Below are positions 34,656 through 42,834 of a stretch of DNA of 64,000 nucleotides, in pieces. A program made the translations under genes and the position numbers. The DNA comes from Curtobacterium caseinilyticum (GTDB lineage: Bacteria; Actinomycetota; Actinomycetes; Actinomycetales; Microbacteriaceae): positions 248,001-312,000 of the forward strand of contig NZ_JAUCMN010000002.1 in the NCBI RefSeq assembly GCF_030363035.1. Direction: 5' to 3'. The notes under the pieces were generated by a model that ran no database searches, was not told the origin of the DNA, and saw only the letters and a program-made list of their open reading frames with translations. Positions within the stretch are counted from its first letter, which is position 1. The number at the start of each line of letters is the position of its first letter.

Positions 34656-35605
34656 CAGAGCGCTGCCTTCCCGCGGGTCGCCCGCAGCTGGATCACGGCG
34701 ATGACCACGGCGATCACGAAGAAGATCGTCGCGTTCGCCATCTGGTACGCGTAGTCGCCGCCGCTGAAGCCCTTGAAGATCGACATCGCGACCGACGTGG
34801 TCGAGGTGCCCGGGCCGCCGTCGGTCAGGCCGACGATGATGTCGTAGGAGTTCAGGAAGTTCTTGAACCCGATGACGAGGTTGATGAGGATGTAGCCCGC
34901 CGTCAGCGGCGCGGTGATCGAGACCAGCTGCCGCCACGCGCTGGCACCGTCGAGTGACGCGGCCTCGTAGACCTCGCCCGGGATCGACAGCACGCCGGCG
35001 ATGTAGATGAGGAGCGTCGAGGGGATCGCCTGCCACGCGGTCACGACGACGATCGCGACCCACGCCAGGTCGGGGTTCGCCAGGATGCTCTGCTCGAGCG
35101 GGGCGAAGCCGAGTGTGGTCGCCAGTGCCGGCAGGGAGTTCGCGAACAGGAACGAGAACACGTAGGCGATGACGATGCCGGAGATGACCATCGGCAGCAC
35201 GAAGACCGCGCGGAGCGCGATCTTGCCGCGGATCTTCGACGTCAGCGCGATCGCGAGCAGGAACGCGACCGCGTTCACCAGGAGCACGGTGACGAGCGAG
35301 AACCCGATCGTGAACAGGTACGCCTGCAGGATCGCGGGATCGGAGAACACCGCGACGTAGTTCGTCAGGCCGGTGAACCGGAACTCGCCGAAGCCGACGG
35401 AGTTCGTGAAGCTCAGCACGATGCCCATCACCGCGGGGAGCGTGATGGCGAGCGTGAAGAGCACGAGCGTGGGGACGAGGAACACGAGGAAGAGCGGGTC
35501 GACGCGCTTCCCGCGTCCGCGGCTGCCGGCCTGGAGGCGCGGTGCGGCTCCGCCCCGTCGGCGGCGGTCCGCCGTCGTGATCGATTCGGTGGTCGTGGTG
35601 GCCAA
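34655..35605 (-). CDS. ABC sugar transporter permease, MalF type
   Basis: A 316-residue CUT1 permease with an Arg-rich cytosolic N-terminus (DRRRRGGAAPRLQAGSRGRG) and six helices. The EAA loop is EVYEAASLDGASAWRQLVSI. The start is TTG at 35605: an AAGGAGA site that itself overlaps the stop of the binding-protein gene precedes it, and no in-frame ATG or GTG lies nearby. Codons for the N-terminal GGAAPRLQ overlap a 20-nt repeat also found at 24320, suggesting that a mobile repeat fragment was absorbed into the coding sequence. Confidence 0.88.
   Translation of the reverse strand: MATTTTESITTADRRRRGGAAPRLQAGSRGRGKRVDPLFLVFLVPTLVLFTLAITLPAVMGIVLSFTNSVGFGEFRFTGLTNYVAVFSDPAILQAYLFTIGFSLVTVLLVNAVAFLLAIALTSKIRGKIALRAVFVLPMVISGIVIAYVFSFLFANSLPALATTLGFAPLEQSILANPDLAWVAIVVVTAWQAIPSTLLIYIAGVLSIPGEVYEAASLDGASAWRQLVSITAPLTAGYILINLVIGFKNFLNSYDIIVGLTDGGPGTSTTSVAMSIFKGFSGGDYAYQMANATIFFVIAVVIAVIQLRATRGKAAL
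35533..35552. repeat. 20-nt repeat element inside the MalF-type coding sequence
   Basis: GGAGGCGCGGTGCGGCTCCG is identical to 24320-24339. It sits in the part encoding the non-conserved N-terminal tail. Confidence 0.7.
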
Positions 35606-35615
35606 GGTCGTCTCC

Positions 35616-36914
35616 TTACGCGGCCGACCGGAGCGCGAGTCGCGCCCAGTCGCCGTCGAGGGTGCGGAGTTGCGGTTCGGGCGCACCGCCGAAGGCGATG
35701 GACTGCAGGTAGTTCGCCACCGGGATCTCGGCGGGGATGAGCTGCGAGGCGCCGAGGTAGAAGGCGGCGCGGTCGTACGAGTCCTGCATGCCGCGGAGTG
35801 CGGGGTTCGACACCGGCGGCGAGTCCTTGCGGACACCGAAGCCGTTGTTGTCGGCGTTGTACTGGTCGCTGACCGCCGGGCTCATCAGGAACGACAGGAA
35901 CTCGCGCGCCGCCTCCTGCTTGCGGGACGCCTCGGGGATCCACAGCCCGAGGTCGACGTTCACGCGGACCTTGTTGTCGGCGGCGTCGTCGGTCGCCGGG
36001 AACGGGAAGGTGCCGAGGTCGGCCTCCGGGTTCGTCTTCGCGATCTCACCGAGTGCCCACGGCCCCTGCAGGTACATCGCGGCCTTGCCCTGCGCGAACG
36101 CCAGGTTGCCGTCGCCGTACGCGCGGCTCGCGGCACCGGGCTGGTGCCACTGCAGCAGGTCCACCATCCGGTCGACCGGTGCGGCGAAGTCCTGCTCGAA
36201 CGAGACCTCCGAGCCCCGACCGACCGAGGTGCCCTCGCGGTCGAGGGCGGCGAAGGTGGCCGGAACGTCGAGCATGCCGCCGACCGAGTAGTCGAACATG
36301 CCCTGGGCGATCGTCCAGTTGTCCTTGTAGGTGCCGTACATCGGCGTGATGCCGGCTGCGACGAGCCGTTCGCAGACGGCCCGGAACTCGCTCCACGTGG
36401 TCGGCACCTCGAGCCCCTGCCGGGCGAACACGGTCTTGTCGTAGATCACCGACGCGGCGGTCACCGAGTACGGCAGGACGCTCGTGCGACCCGGGTACTC
36501 GGCGGTCTGCCGCATGAGCGGCCACAGGTCCGGGTTGATCGTGTCCTTCTCGGGCATGTCCGACAGGTCGGTGAGTGCCCCGTGCTCGACGAACGACACC
36601 ATCGCGTAGTTGTAGTTCAGGCACCCGAGGTCCGGCGGCCGGTTCCGGACGAAGTTCGCGGACATGTTCGACGTCGAGTCGCGGACGACCCGGATCTTCG
36701 ACTGGCTGTCGTGGAACTTCGCGATGACGTCGTCGAAGTACCCGATGACCTCGGGCTTCGACACGTAGAAGGTGATGGTCTCGGGTCGGCTGCTCGATCC
36801 TCCGAGCGGGGCGCACCCGGCGAGTGCCAGGCCGGCGCCGATGCCGCCCGCACCGAGCAGGAACCCGCGGCGGGTGACCCCGGCCGTGCCCCTGGTAATG
36901 GCGTGTGCTTGCAC
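35616..36914 (-). CDS. ABC sugar-binding lipoprotein (CUT1, Tat-type signal)
   Basis: 432 residues. TRRGFLLGAGG contains a twin-arginine motif (Arg15-Arg16) followed by the lipobox LAGC with Cys34, so it is probably a Tat-exported lipoprotein. The mature part is a family-1 solute-binding protein (FAQGKAAMYLQGPWAL, the usual GKAAM segment). It binds the sugar imported by the two downstream permeases; the glucosidase at the operon end points to alpha-glucosides. It is the first gene of the operon, divergent from the ROK repressor. Confidence 0.9.
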   Translation of the reverse strand: MQAHAITRGTAGVTRRGFLLGAGGIGAGLALAGCAPLGGSSSRPETITFYVSKPEVIGYFDDVIAKFHDSQSKIRVVRDSTSNMSANFVRNRPPDLGCLNYNYAMVSFVEHGALTDLSDMPEKDTINPDLWPLMRQTAEYPGRTSVLPYSVTAASVIYDKTVFARQGLEVPTTWSEFRAVCERLVAAGITPMYGTYKDNWTIAQGMFDYSVGGMLDVPATFAALDREGTSVGRGSEVSFEQDFAAPVDRMVDLLQWHQPGAASRAYGDGNLAFAQGKAAMYLQGPWALGEIAKTNPEADLGTFPFPATDDAADNKVRVNVDLGLWIPEASRKQEAAREFLSFLMSPAVSDQYNADNNGFGVRKDSPPVSNPALRGMQDSYDRAAFYLGASQLIPAEIPVANYLQSIAFGGAPEPQLRTLDGDWARLALRSAA

Positions 36915-36992
36915 GTCGTCTCCGTCCGTCCGGACCCGGCGTCCCTGCCGTTCCGGTCCGCGTGCCGGCGTCTGTGTCGGCTCGCGGGACTA

Positions 36993-37020
36993 AATGTACT
37001 CAGAAAATCTAATCGCGCAA
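36993..37020 (-). promoter_or_regulatory. Promoter of the alpha-glucoside operon
   Basis: In the only AT-rich stretch of the 134-bp divergent gap, the minus strand reads TTGCGC (37020-37015), 16 bp, TACATT (36998-36993). This gives a reasonable -35/-10 pair for the binding-protein gene. The AT-rich core between them is the likely ROK operator. Confidence 0.5.
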
Positions 37021-37036
37021 GCAAGTCGGTGCGCGG

Positions 37037-37042
37037 TAGGGT
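37037..37042 (+). promoter_or_regulatory. -10 box of leaderless ROK gene
   Basis: TAGGGT lies 6 nt before the ATG at 37049. Confidence 0.5.
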
Positions 37043-37048
37043 CACCGC

Positions 37049-38257
37049 ATGCCACAGCGCCGTGAGACCACCCGCGCGACCAGCGCCGAGACGGTCCTGG
37101 CCTTCGCGTTCGACACTGCCGCGTCCGGCGCCGGGGCCTTCACCGCGACCGAGGCGATCGACGCGACGGGCCTGACCCGGTCGACCGTGCTCGCCGCCTG
37201 CACCGAGCTCACCCGGCTCGGGTGGCTGCGTGACCTCGACGACGCCCGCGCCGCGGGGGAGTACCGGAAGGGCCGCCCTGCACGCCGCTACGAGCTCGAC
37301 GCGCGCGCCGGGTTCGTCGTCGGCGTCGACGCGGGGCAGCACCGCGTCACGGCGCTCGTCGCCGACCTGCGCGGCCGGGTGCTCGGTCGGAGCGAGGGCG
37401 CGCTCGGCGAGTCGGGCCTCGACGTCCCCGTCCGGCTCCGGACCACGGCGGAGACCATCGCGTCGGCGCTCGCCGCGGCCGCCGTCGACCCGGAGCGCGT
37501 GCTCGTCACCGTCGTCGGGATCCCGGCGCCCGTGGACGCCGCAGGGATCTCGCCCGACGACGGCGGCTTCTGGGACAGCATGAACCCCGGCTTCGCGGAC
37601 GTCGTGCCGCACGGGCTCGTCGTGGTGGAGAACGACGCGAACGCCGCCGCGCTCGCCGAACGGCCGTCCTCGGGGGACGCGTCGTTCGCCGCGCTCCTGT
37701 CCGGCGAGCGGTTCGGAGCCGGCCTGGTCGTCGACGGCGTGCTGCTCCGCGGCGCCCGTGGTGGTGCCGGGGAGCTCCGCGTGCTCGACCTGGTCGACGG
37801 CGTGTCGTCGTCCGACGGCATCGGGCGCACGGCCCGCACGCTCGTCCGCGAGGCACGCGCCGAGGGGCGCGTCGACGCGGGGTCCCTGCTCGGTGGTGAC
37901 GAGGAGCCCGGGGCCGAGGCGGTGTTCGCCGCAGCGGCGCTGCTCGACCCGGTCGCGCTCGAGGTCGTCGACCGCCTGGGCGACCGCCTCGCCCGCGTCT
38001 GCGTGCTGCTCGCGAGCCTGCTCGACATCGACCGCGTGGTCGTGGCCGGAGCGATCGCGGATGCCGCGGCCCCCGTGATCGAGCGCGCCCGCGAGCAGCT
38101 GGCCACGGGCGGGTACGACCCGACGCCCGAGGTCGTGGCCTCCCGGCTCGGCGGCGACGTCGTCGTGCTCGGCACCGTCACCCGGGCGCTCGACGTCGTG
38201 CACGCCGACCCGTTCGCGTTCCCGCTCCCGGTGGCCCGCTCGACCGTTCCCGCCTGA
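37049..38257 (+). CDS. ROK-family transcriptional repressor
   Basis: A 402-residue fusion of an N-terminal winged HTH (FTATEAIDATGLTRSTVLAACTELTRLGWL, about 32-62) with a ROK sugar-kinase-like domain (VVGVDAGQHRVTALVADLRG). The zinc-binding CxCGxxGC cluster of most ROK proteins is absent: GARGGAGELRVLDLVDGVS stands where it should be. Probable role: repressor of the divergent alpha-glucoside operon, released by the sugar. Leaderless start. Confidence 0.88.
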   Translation: MPQRRETTRATSAETVLAFAFDTAASGAGAFTATEAIDATGLTRSTVLAACTELTRLGWLRDLDDARAAGEYRKGRPARRYELDARAGFVVGVDAGQHRVTALVADLRGRVLGRSEGALGESGLDVPVRLRTTAETIASALAAAAVDPERVLVTVVGIPAPVDAAGISPDDGGFWDSMNPGFADVVPHGLVVVENDANAAALAERPSSGDASFAALLSGERFGAGLVVDGVLLRGARGGAGELRVLDLVDGVSSSDGIGRTARTLVREARAEGRVDAGSLLGGDEEPGAEAVFAAAALLDPVALEVVDRLGDRLARVCVLLASLLDIDRVVVAGAIADAAAPVIERAREQLATGGYDPTPEVVASRLGGDVVVLGTVTRALDVVHADPFAFPLPVARSTVPA

Positions 38258-38290
38258 GCGTCCCTCGGGTGATCCTGGCGGGCTGAGCCG

Positions 38291-38812
38291 GTGCGTCCTC
38301 GCCCTGATCACTCGACCGTCCGCACGATGCTCCTGTCGGGTCTCCTGTTCGGCCTGCCGTGGTTCGTCGCCGTGCGGCTGGTGCTGCCCGACGTCCCCAC
38401 GCTGCAGCTCGCGCTCGGTACGGTCGTCGCGGCGGTGTTCTTCGGCGTGGTGTTCGGCGGCTGGACCGCCGGACAGCGACGTGCCGCCGGTCCTGCGGCG
38501 GGTGACCGGTCGCTCCGCCGTGCGCTGCGCACCGGAGTGTTGCCGCCGGACGTCGACGTGGTCGCTTGGCGTCGCGCGGTCGAGCACCGTCGCACGGTCA
38601 CCCTCCGACAGCGGTGGTCCGCACCCCTCTCCTTCGGCGCCGCGACCGTGCTGTACGTGGTGCTGGCGGTGACCTCGCACCCGCTCTGGTGGCTCGCCGC
38701 GGTGGCGTTCTGCGGGCTCCTCGTGGCCGTGCTCGTCCTGACACCGAGGACCCTGCGCACGACCTCGACCCTGCTCGACGAGCTCGATCGTCGTCAGTCG
38801 GTCACTGCCTGA
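38291..38812 (+). CDS. Small hypothetical membrane protein
   Basis: 173 residues with about four membrane helices in two pairs (MLLSGLLFGLPWFVAVRLVL, LALGTVVAAVFFGVVFGGW; then SFGAATVLYVVLAV and LAAVAFCGLLVAVLVL). A polar loop of about 55 residues lies between the pairs. No family recognised. A GTG start 33 bp after the ROK gene suggests possible cotranscription, but there is no functional link. Confidence 0.7.
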   Translation: MRPRPDHSTVRTMLLSGLLFGLPWFVAVRLVLPDVPTLQLALGTVVAAVFFGVVFGGWTAGQRRAAGPAAGDRSLRRALRTGVLPPDVDVVAWRRAVEHRRTVTLRQRWSAPLSFGAATVLYVVLAVTSHPLWWLAAVAFCGLLVAVLVLTPRTLRTTSTLLDELDRRQSVTA

Positions 38813-38829
38813 CGCCGGTCCGCTCCTGC

Positions 38830-39252
38830 TCAGCGGATCGTGACCGGCACATCGGCACCCGAGCCGTCGCCGTCGTGGGAGTGCACGCCCAGGACCGCCT
38901 CGCCGCGTGCCAGGTCCGCGGGCAGGGCGAAGCGGCCCGACACCGTGAAGGCGGGTCCCTCCGGTCTCGGTCGGCCGAGCAACACGCTGCGACCCGTGGC
39001 CGCGGGGGTGATCGTCACGGTCACGTCGTCCGAGGCGCGGGCGGTCCCACCGGTGTCCTCGCACGTCCGGTACAGCCAGTCCACCGTCAGCTGCACGGAG
39101 CCTCCTGGCCGCAGGTCCGAGTCGCCGAGCTCGACCTCGTTCGCCGCGCAGGACCCGGCGGAACTGCTCGCCTCGGTGCACCCCGTCAGGAGCAGCGCCG
39201 TCGTCGCGAGGGCCGAAGCCACGGCCGCCACCGCTCTCCGTCGTCGCCGCAT
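38830..39252 (-). CDS. Predicted small secreted lipoprotein
   Basis: 140 residues. MRRRRRAVAAVASALATTALLLTGC, read as basic start, hydrophobic core and LTGC, is a lipoprotein signal with Cys at about 25. The mature part has two further Cys (SCAAN, RTCED) and strand-rich sequence ending DVPVTIR, like a small beta-sandwich. Function unknown. ATG 39252 is chosen as the start of the signal peptide. Convergent with the preceding membrane-protein gene. Confidence 0.72.
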   Translation of the reverse strand: MRRRRRAVAAVASALATTALLLTGCTEASSSAGSCAANEVELGDSDLRPGGSVQLTVDWLYRTCEDTGGTARASDDVTVTITPAATGRSVLLGRPRPEGPAFTVSGRFALPADLARGEAVLGVHSHDGDGSGADVPVTIR

Positions 39253-39358
39253 GCGTCCAGTCGAGCACGACCCGAGTCCGTCCGGCGTCTCGATCCGGTG
39301 ACGATCCTTCCCCGGACGCGTGCGATGGAAGGCGGATCCGGGCACACCCGACGGAACA

Positions 39359-39434
39359 GTTCGACCAGGCAAGCCCGGTTCGACCGAGTTCGCCCGGTTC
39401 GACCCGGTACGCCCGTTTCGACCAGGTACGCCCG
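39359..39434. repeat. Four tandem copies of a 19-bp element
   Basis: Units start at 39359, 39378, 39397 and 39416, each close to GTTCGACCAGGTACGCCCG. The same unit forms the inverted repeat at 31767-31811. The array lies between the lipoprotein gene start and the threonine aldolase stop. Confidence 0.85.
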
Positions 39435-39470
39435 GTCCGCCGCGGCCCTGCCCGCCTGACCCACCCGGCG

Positions 39471-40481
39471 TCAGCGGGGGAGCGCCGCCAGGACCTCGGC
39501 GGCGCGGGCGGCGTCCTCGGCGGAGACGTCGAGGTGCGTCACGAGCCGGACGCTGCGCGGCCCGAGCTGCATCACGCGGACGCCCCGCTCGGCAGCAGCG
39601 GTGACGAACGCCGCCGGGTCGGACACCTCGGCGAACACGATGTTCGTGTCCACCGTCGCCGGGTCGACGTCGAGCGCGGCGGCGAGCACGCGGGCGTTCG
39701 CGTGGTCCTCGGCGAGCCGGTCGACGTGGTGCCGGAGCGCGTACCGCCCGGCCGCCGCCAGGAAGCCCGTCTGCCGCATGCCGCCGCCGTAGCGCTTCCG
39801 CCAGATCCGGGCCGCCGCGACGTGCTCACGGGAGCCGACCAGCACCGAGCCCACCGGCGCGCCGAGCCCCTTCGACAGGCAGACGGACACCGTGTCGAAG
39901 CCGGCGGCGAGCTCGCGGAGCGGGGTGCCCGACGCGACGTGCGCGTTCCACAGCCGGGCGCCGTCGAGGTGGACCGCGATGCCCTGCTCGCGCGCGAAGG
40001 ACTGCACCGCACGGACCTCGTCGACCGGCTGGACGGTCCCGCCGCCGAAGTTGTGCGTGTTCTCGATCGCGATCGCCGTCGTCGACACGCTGTAGGCACC
40101 GGCGTTCGGTTCCGCGACCTCGGCGACCGCGGCCGCGACGAGCCGTCCGCGCTCCGACGGCCACGTGCGCGTCGTGATGCCTGAGAACACCGCGGCCGCA
40201 CCGAGTTCGGCACGGACCACGTGCGCGCGGACGTCAGCGAGCAGCTCCTCGCCGGGGGCGACGTGCAGCCGCAGCCCGAGCTGGTTGGCCATCGACCCGG
40301 TGGGGGTGAACAGGCCGGCCTCGTGCCCGAGCAGGTCGGCGACCTCGCGCTCGAGAGCGTTCGTCTCCGGGTCCTCGCCGAAGACGTCGTCGCCGACCTC
40401 GGCCTCGGCCATCGCCCGGCGCATCGCGGGCGTGGGGCGGGTGACGGTGTCGGAGCGCAGGTCGATCGTGGCGTCGGTCAC
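39471..40481 (-). CDS. ltaE: Low-specificity L-threonine aldolase
   Basis: A 336-residue PLP enzyme cleaving L-(allo-)threonine to glycine and acetaldehyde. The fold-type I signature is clear: [19 protein letters not shown] at the N-terminus, [19 protein letters not shown], and the PLP lysine in [13 protein letters not shown] (Lys204). The GTG start is preceded at 6 nt by TAGCGT (leaderless). It is divergent from the metallophosphoesterase gene. Confidence 0.93.
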   Translation of the reverse strand: MTDATIDLRSDTVTRPTPAMRRAMAEAEVGDDVFGEDPETNALEREVADLLGHEAGLFTPTGSMANQLGLRLHVAPGEELLADVRAHVVRAELGAAAVFSGITTRTWPSERGRLVAAAVAEVAEPNAGAYSVSTTAIAIENTHNFGGGTVQPVDEVRAVQSFAREQGIAVHLDGARLWNAHVASGTPLRELAAGFDTVSVCLSKGLGAPVGSVLVGSREHVAAARIWRKRYGGGMRQTGFLAAAGRYALRHHVDRLAEDHANARVLAAALDVDPATVDTNIVFAEVSDPAAFVTAAAERGVRVMQLGPRSVRLVTHLDVSAEDAARAAEVLAALPR

Positions 40482-40487
40482 CAGGCA

Positions 40488-40493
40488 ACGCTA
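40488..40493 (-). promoter_or_regulatory. -10 box of leaderless ltaE
   Basis: On the minus strand TAGCGT lies 6 nt before the GTG at 40481. Confidence 0.5.
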
Positions 40494-40527
40494 ACGCGCC
40501 GCCCAGACCGCTGGTGACCGGCGTCGC

Positions 40528-40533
40528 TAGCGT
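40528..40533 (+). promoter_or_regulatory. -10 box of leaderless metallophosphoesterase gene
   Basis: TAGCGT lies 7 nt before the ATG at 40541. The divergent -10 boxes of this gene and ltaE are only 34 bp apart, so the two promoters overlap. Confidence 0.5.
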
Positions 40534-40540
40534 GTGCCGC

Positions 40541-41461
40541 ATGCAGCCGCCAGCAGCCGGGACCCTCCGCATCCTCCACCTGTCCGACACGCACCTGACC
40601 GGTGACGGCGCCCTGCACCAGGGGTCGGTCGACACGACCGCTGCGCTCGACGCCGTGCTCGCCCACGTCGACGGCGTGCCCGGCGTCGGACTCGTCGTCG
40701 TCTCGGGCGACGTGTCCGAGGACGGCAGCCCCGAGTCCTACCGGTCCGTGCGCGAGCGCGTCGGCGGTTGGGCCGAGCGGCACGGGGCCGCGTTCGTCGT
40801 GGTGCCGGGCAACCACGACCAGCGCGAGGGGTTCCGACAGGTGTTCGCGAACGGCCACGTGCTCGGCGAGGGCGGTCACCCGCTCGCCCACACGATGGAG
40901 TACCTGCCGCCGAGCGTCCCGGTGTCCGGCCGGACGACGGTCGCGGGCTTCCGTGTCGTCACGGTGGACACGAGCGTCCCCGGGGCGGGCTACGGCGAGG
41001 TCAGCGAGACCGCCCTCGAACGCCTGCGCGCGGCCCTGACGGGCGACCCCGTCCCGAACGGCACGATCGTGGTGCTCCACCACCCGCCGCTGCCGTCCCC
41101 GACGCTGCTGCACGAGGCGCTCCGGTTGCAGAACCCGGAGGACCTCGCCGAGGTGCTCGCGGGATCGGACGTCCGGGTCGTGCTCGGCGGTCACCAGCAC
41201 CACCACGCAGCGGGCACCCTGGCCGGCGTCCCGGTGCTGGTCGCGCCGGCCGTCGCGAACGACACCGACGTGGTCGGACCGTACGACGAGGAGTCCGCGC
41301 ACGTCGCCGCGGGCGCCCTCGTGGTCGACGTCGCGGCGGACGGTTCGGTCTGGTCGACGCCGGTCCGCGTGCCGCGGCCCGACTCGGACCCGCTCGCGTT
41401 CGTGCTCGACGCCGAGACGGTGGCGCGCATCGCGCGGCAGGCCGGACCCGGCTTGCGCTGA
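40541..41461 (+). CDS. Calcineurin-like metallophosphoesterase (CpdA-like)
   Basis: 306 residues. The dimetal motifs appear in order: LSDTHLTG, SGDVSEDG, PGNHDQREG, LHHPPLPSP and GGHQHHHAAG. This is the class III cyclic nucleotide phosphodiesterase layout (CpdA, Rv0805), so hydrolysis of cAMP or a related phosphodiester in the cytosol is plausible. Sequence alone does not settle the substrate. ATG 40541 is chosen because of the -10 box; GTG 40514 is in frame but lies upstream of that box. Confidence 0.88.
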   Translation: MQPPAAGTLRILHLSDTHLTGDGALHQGSVDTTAALDAVLAHVDGVPGVGLVVVSGDVSEDGSPESYRSVRERVGGWAERHGAAFVVVPGNHDQREGFRQVFANGHVLGEGGHPLAHTMEYLPPSVPVSGRTTVAGFRVVTVDTSVPGAGYGEVSETALERLRAALTGDPVPNGTIVVLHHPPLPSPTLLHEALRLQNPEDLAEVLAGSDVRVVLGGHQHHHAAGTLAGVPVLVAPAVANDTDVVGPYDEESAHVAAGALVVDVAADGSVWSTPVRVPRPDSDPLAFVLDAETVARIARQAGPGLR

Positions 41462-41536
41462 CCGCGCGCCGACCGGCGGGCGGTCGACGACCGGAGGACG
41501 CTCGGTGACCGGCGCGCGGCGAGGACCCACCACCTG

Positions 41537-41582
41537 ACGGACGGGAGGCGCGGTGTCGGCCCGCACCGTGCCTCCCGTCCGT
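41537..41582. repeat. Dispersed palindrome, copy 3
   Basis: ACGGACGGGAGGCGCGGTG and CACCGTGCCTCCCGTCCGT pair with one mismatch around TCGGCCCG. It lies 76 bp past the metallophosphoesterase stop. The rest of the gap 41462-41700 shows no other signal apart from an AAGGAG site before the next gene. Confidence 0.85.
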
Positions 41583-41700
41583 CCTCCGCACCGGTCGCAC
41601 CGCGACCGGTGCCGCGCGTCCCGGAGCAGTACCCCTGCTTCACGGACGCCGCCCCGGAGCCGCGAGTACACCGGAGCCATGCCCACGGAAGGAGTCACCC

Positions 41701-42762
41701 ATGCGCATCGGTAGTGCAGTGCAGTACGACCGGTACGGCGGGTTCGACGTCGTCGACCTCGTCCCGCAGGAACGTCCCGAACCCGGACCCGGCGACGTCG
41801 TCGTCGAGGTCGTCGCGGCCGGTCTCAACCACGTCGAACGCTTCCTCCGTGAGGGGAAGCTGCGCGACCACATCGACCTCGAGTTCCCGGCCCACCAGGG
41901 CGTCGACTTCGCCGGCATCGTCCGTGCGCGCGGCGCCGAGGTCCGCGACCTCAAGGTCGGCGACGAGGTCATGGGCCACGCCCCGGACGGCGGCGCGCAC
42001 GCGACGTGGGTCCGCGTGCCGCGCGGAGCGGTCGTGAAGAAGCCCGAACACGTCGGGTGGGAGGTCGCCGGTGGGCTGTACCTGGCCGGTGCGACGGCGG
42101 TGACGGTCGTCCGCGGCCTGCGGCTGGGACCGGACGACACGGTCGTGGTCTCCGCGGCGGCGGGCGGCGTCGGGCACATCGAGTGCCAGCTCGCCCACGA
42201 CGCCGGCGCGACCGTCATCGCACTCGGCAGCCCGCGGAACCACGACTACCTGCGTCAGATCGGCACGCTGCCGGTGGCGTACGGCGACGGCGAGGAGGAC
42301 CGCATCCGTCAGATCGCGGGCGGTCGACCGATCACCGCCTTCATCGACAACCACGGCGGCGGCGGTGCGGCGGACCTCGCCGCGCGGCTCGGCGTGCCCT
42401 CGGACCGCCTCGTGACCTCCGAGGAACGGCGGGACATCGAGATCCGCTTCCTCCGAGCACCGGCGGAGGACGAGGAGGCCCGCGACCTGCTCACCATGCT
42501 CGCGAAGGCCGTGCAGGACCGCCGCGTCCAGGTGCTGATCTCGGGCTTCTACCCGTTCGAGTACATCGTCGACGCGTACGAGGACCTGGCGGAGATGCGC
42601 TCGCGCGGCAAGGTCGTCATCGGCATGCAGACGGTGGAGACCGGCGCGCGGCTCGACTGGTACCGGTCGGAGAAGGCCCGCGACCTGCGGGACCGCTACG
42701 CCGACCAGCGCGGCGCGGACACGGAGACGATGGCCGGCGGGTCGGCGAGCCCGCAGGCCTGA
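41701..42762 (+). CDS. Zinc-free medium-chain dehydrogenase/quinone-oxidoreductase-like protein
   Basis: 353 residues. The GroES-like half has GPGDVVVEVVAAGLNHVERF and HQGVDFAGIV. The Rossmann half has VVVSAAAGGVGHIECQLAHD, the AAGGVG motif of NADPH-binding quinone reductases. No catalytic or structural zinc cysteines are present. Probable NADPH-dependent reduction of quinones or enones. GAAGGAG before the ATG fixes the start. It is followed by a strong palindromic terminator. Confidence 0.85.
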   Translation: MRIGSAVQYDRYGGFDVVDLVPQERPEPGPGDVVVEVVAAGLNHVERFLREGKLRDHIDLEFPAHQGVDFAGIVRARGAEVRDLKVGDEVMGHAPDGGAHATWVRVPRGAVVKKPEHVGWEVAGGLYLAGATAVTVVRGLRLGPDDTVVVSAAAGGVGHIECQLAHDAGATVIALGSPRNHDYLRQIGTLPVAYGDGEEDRIRQIAGGRPITAFIDNHGGGGAADLAARLGVPSDRLVTSEERRDIEIRFLRAPAEDEEARDLLTMLAKAVQDRRVQVLISGFYPFEYIVDAYEDLAEMRSRGKVVIGMQTVETGARLDWYRSEKARDLRDRYADQRGADTETMAGGSASPQA

Positions 42763-42777
42763 GCCAGCCCCCCGCAC

Positions 42778-42815
42778 GATCGGGCCCGGTCTCCTGCAGG
42801 AGGCCGGGCCCGATC
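42778..42815. terminator. Bidirectional terminator, 38-bp near-perfect palindrome
   Basis: GATCGGGCCCGG and CCGGGCCCGATC enclose TCTCCTGCAGGAGG, itself a palindrome apart from one T-G pair. It sits exactly between convergent genes (stops at 42762 and 42835). Confidence 0.75.
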
Positions 42816-42834
42816 CGTGCGCGGACGGCGGTGG

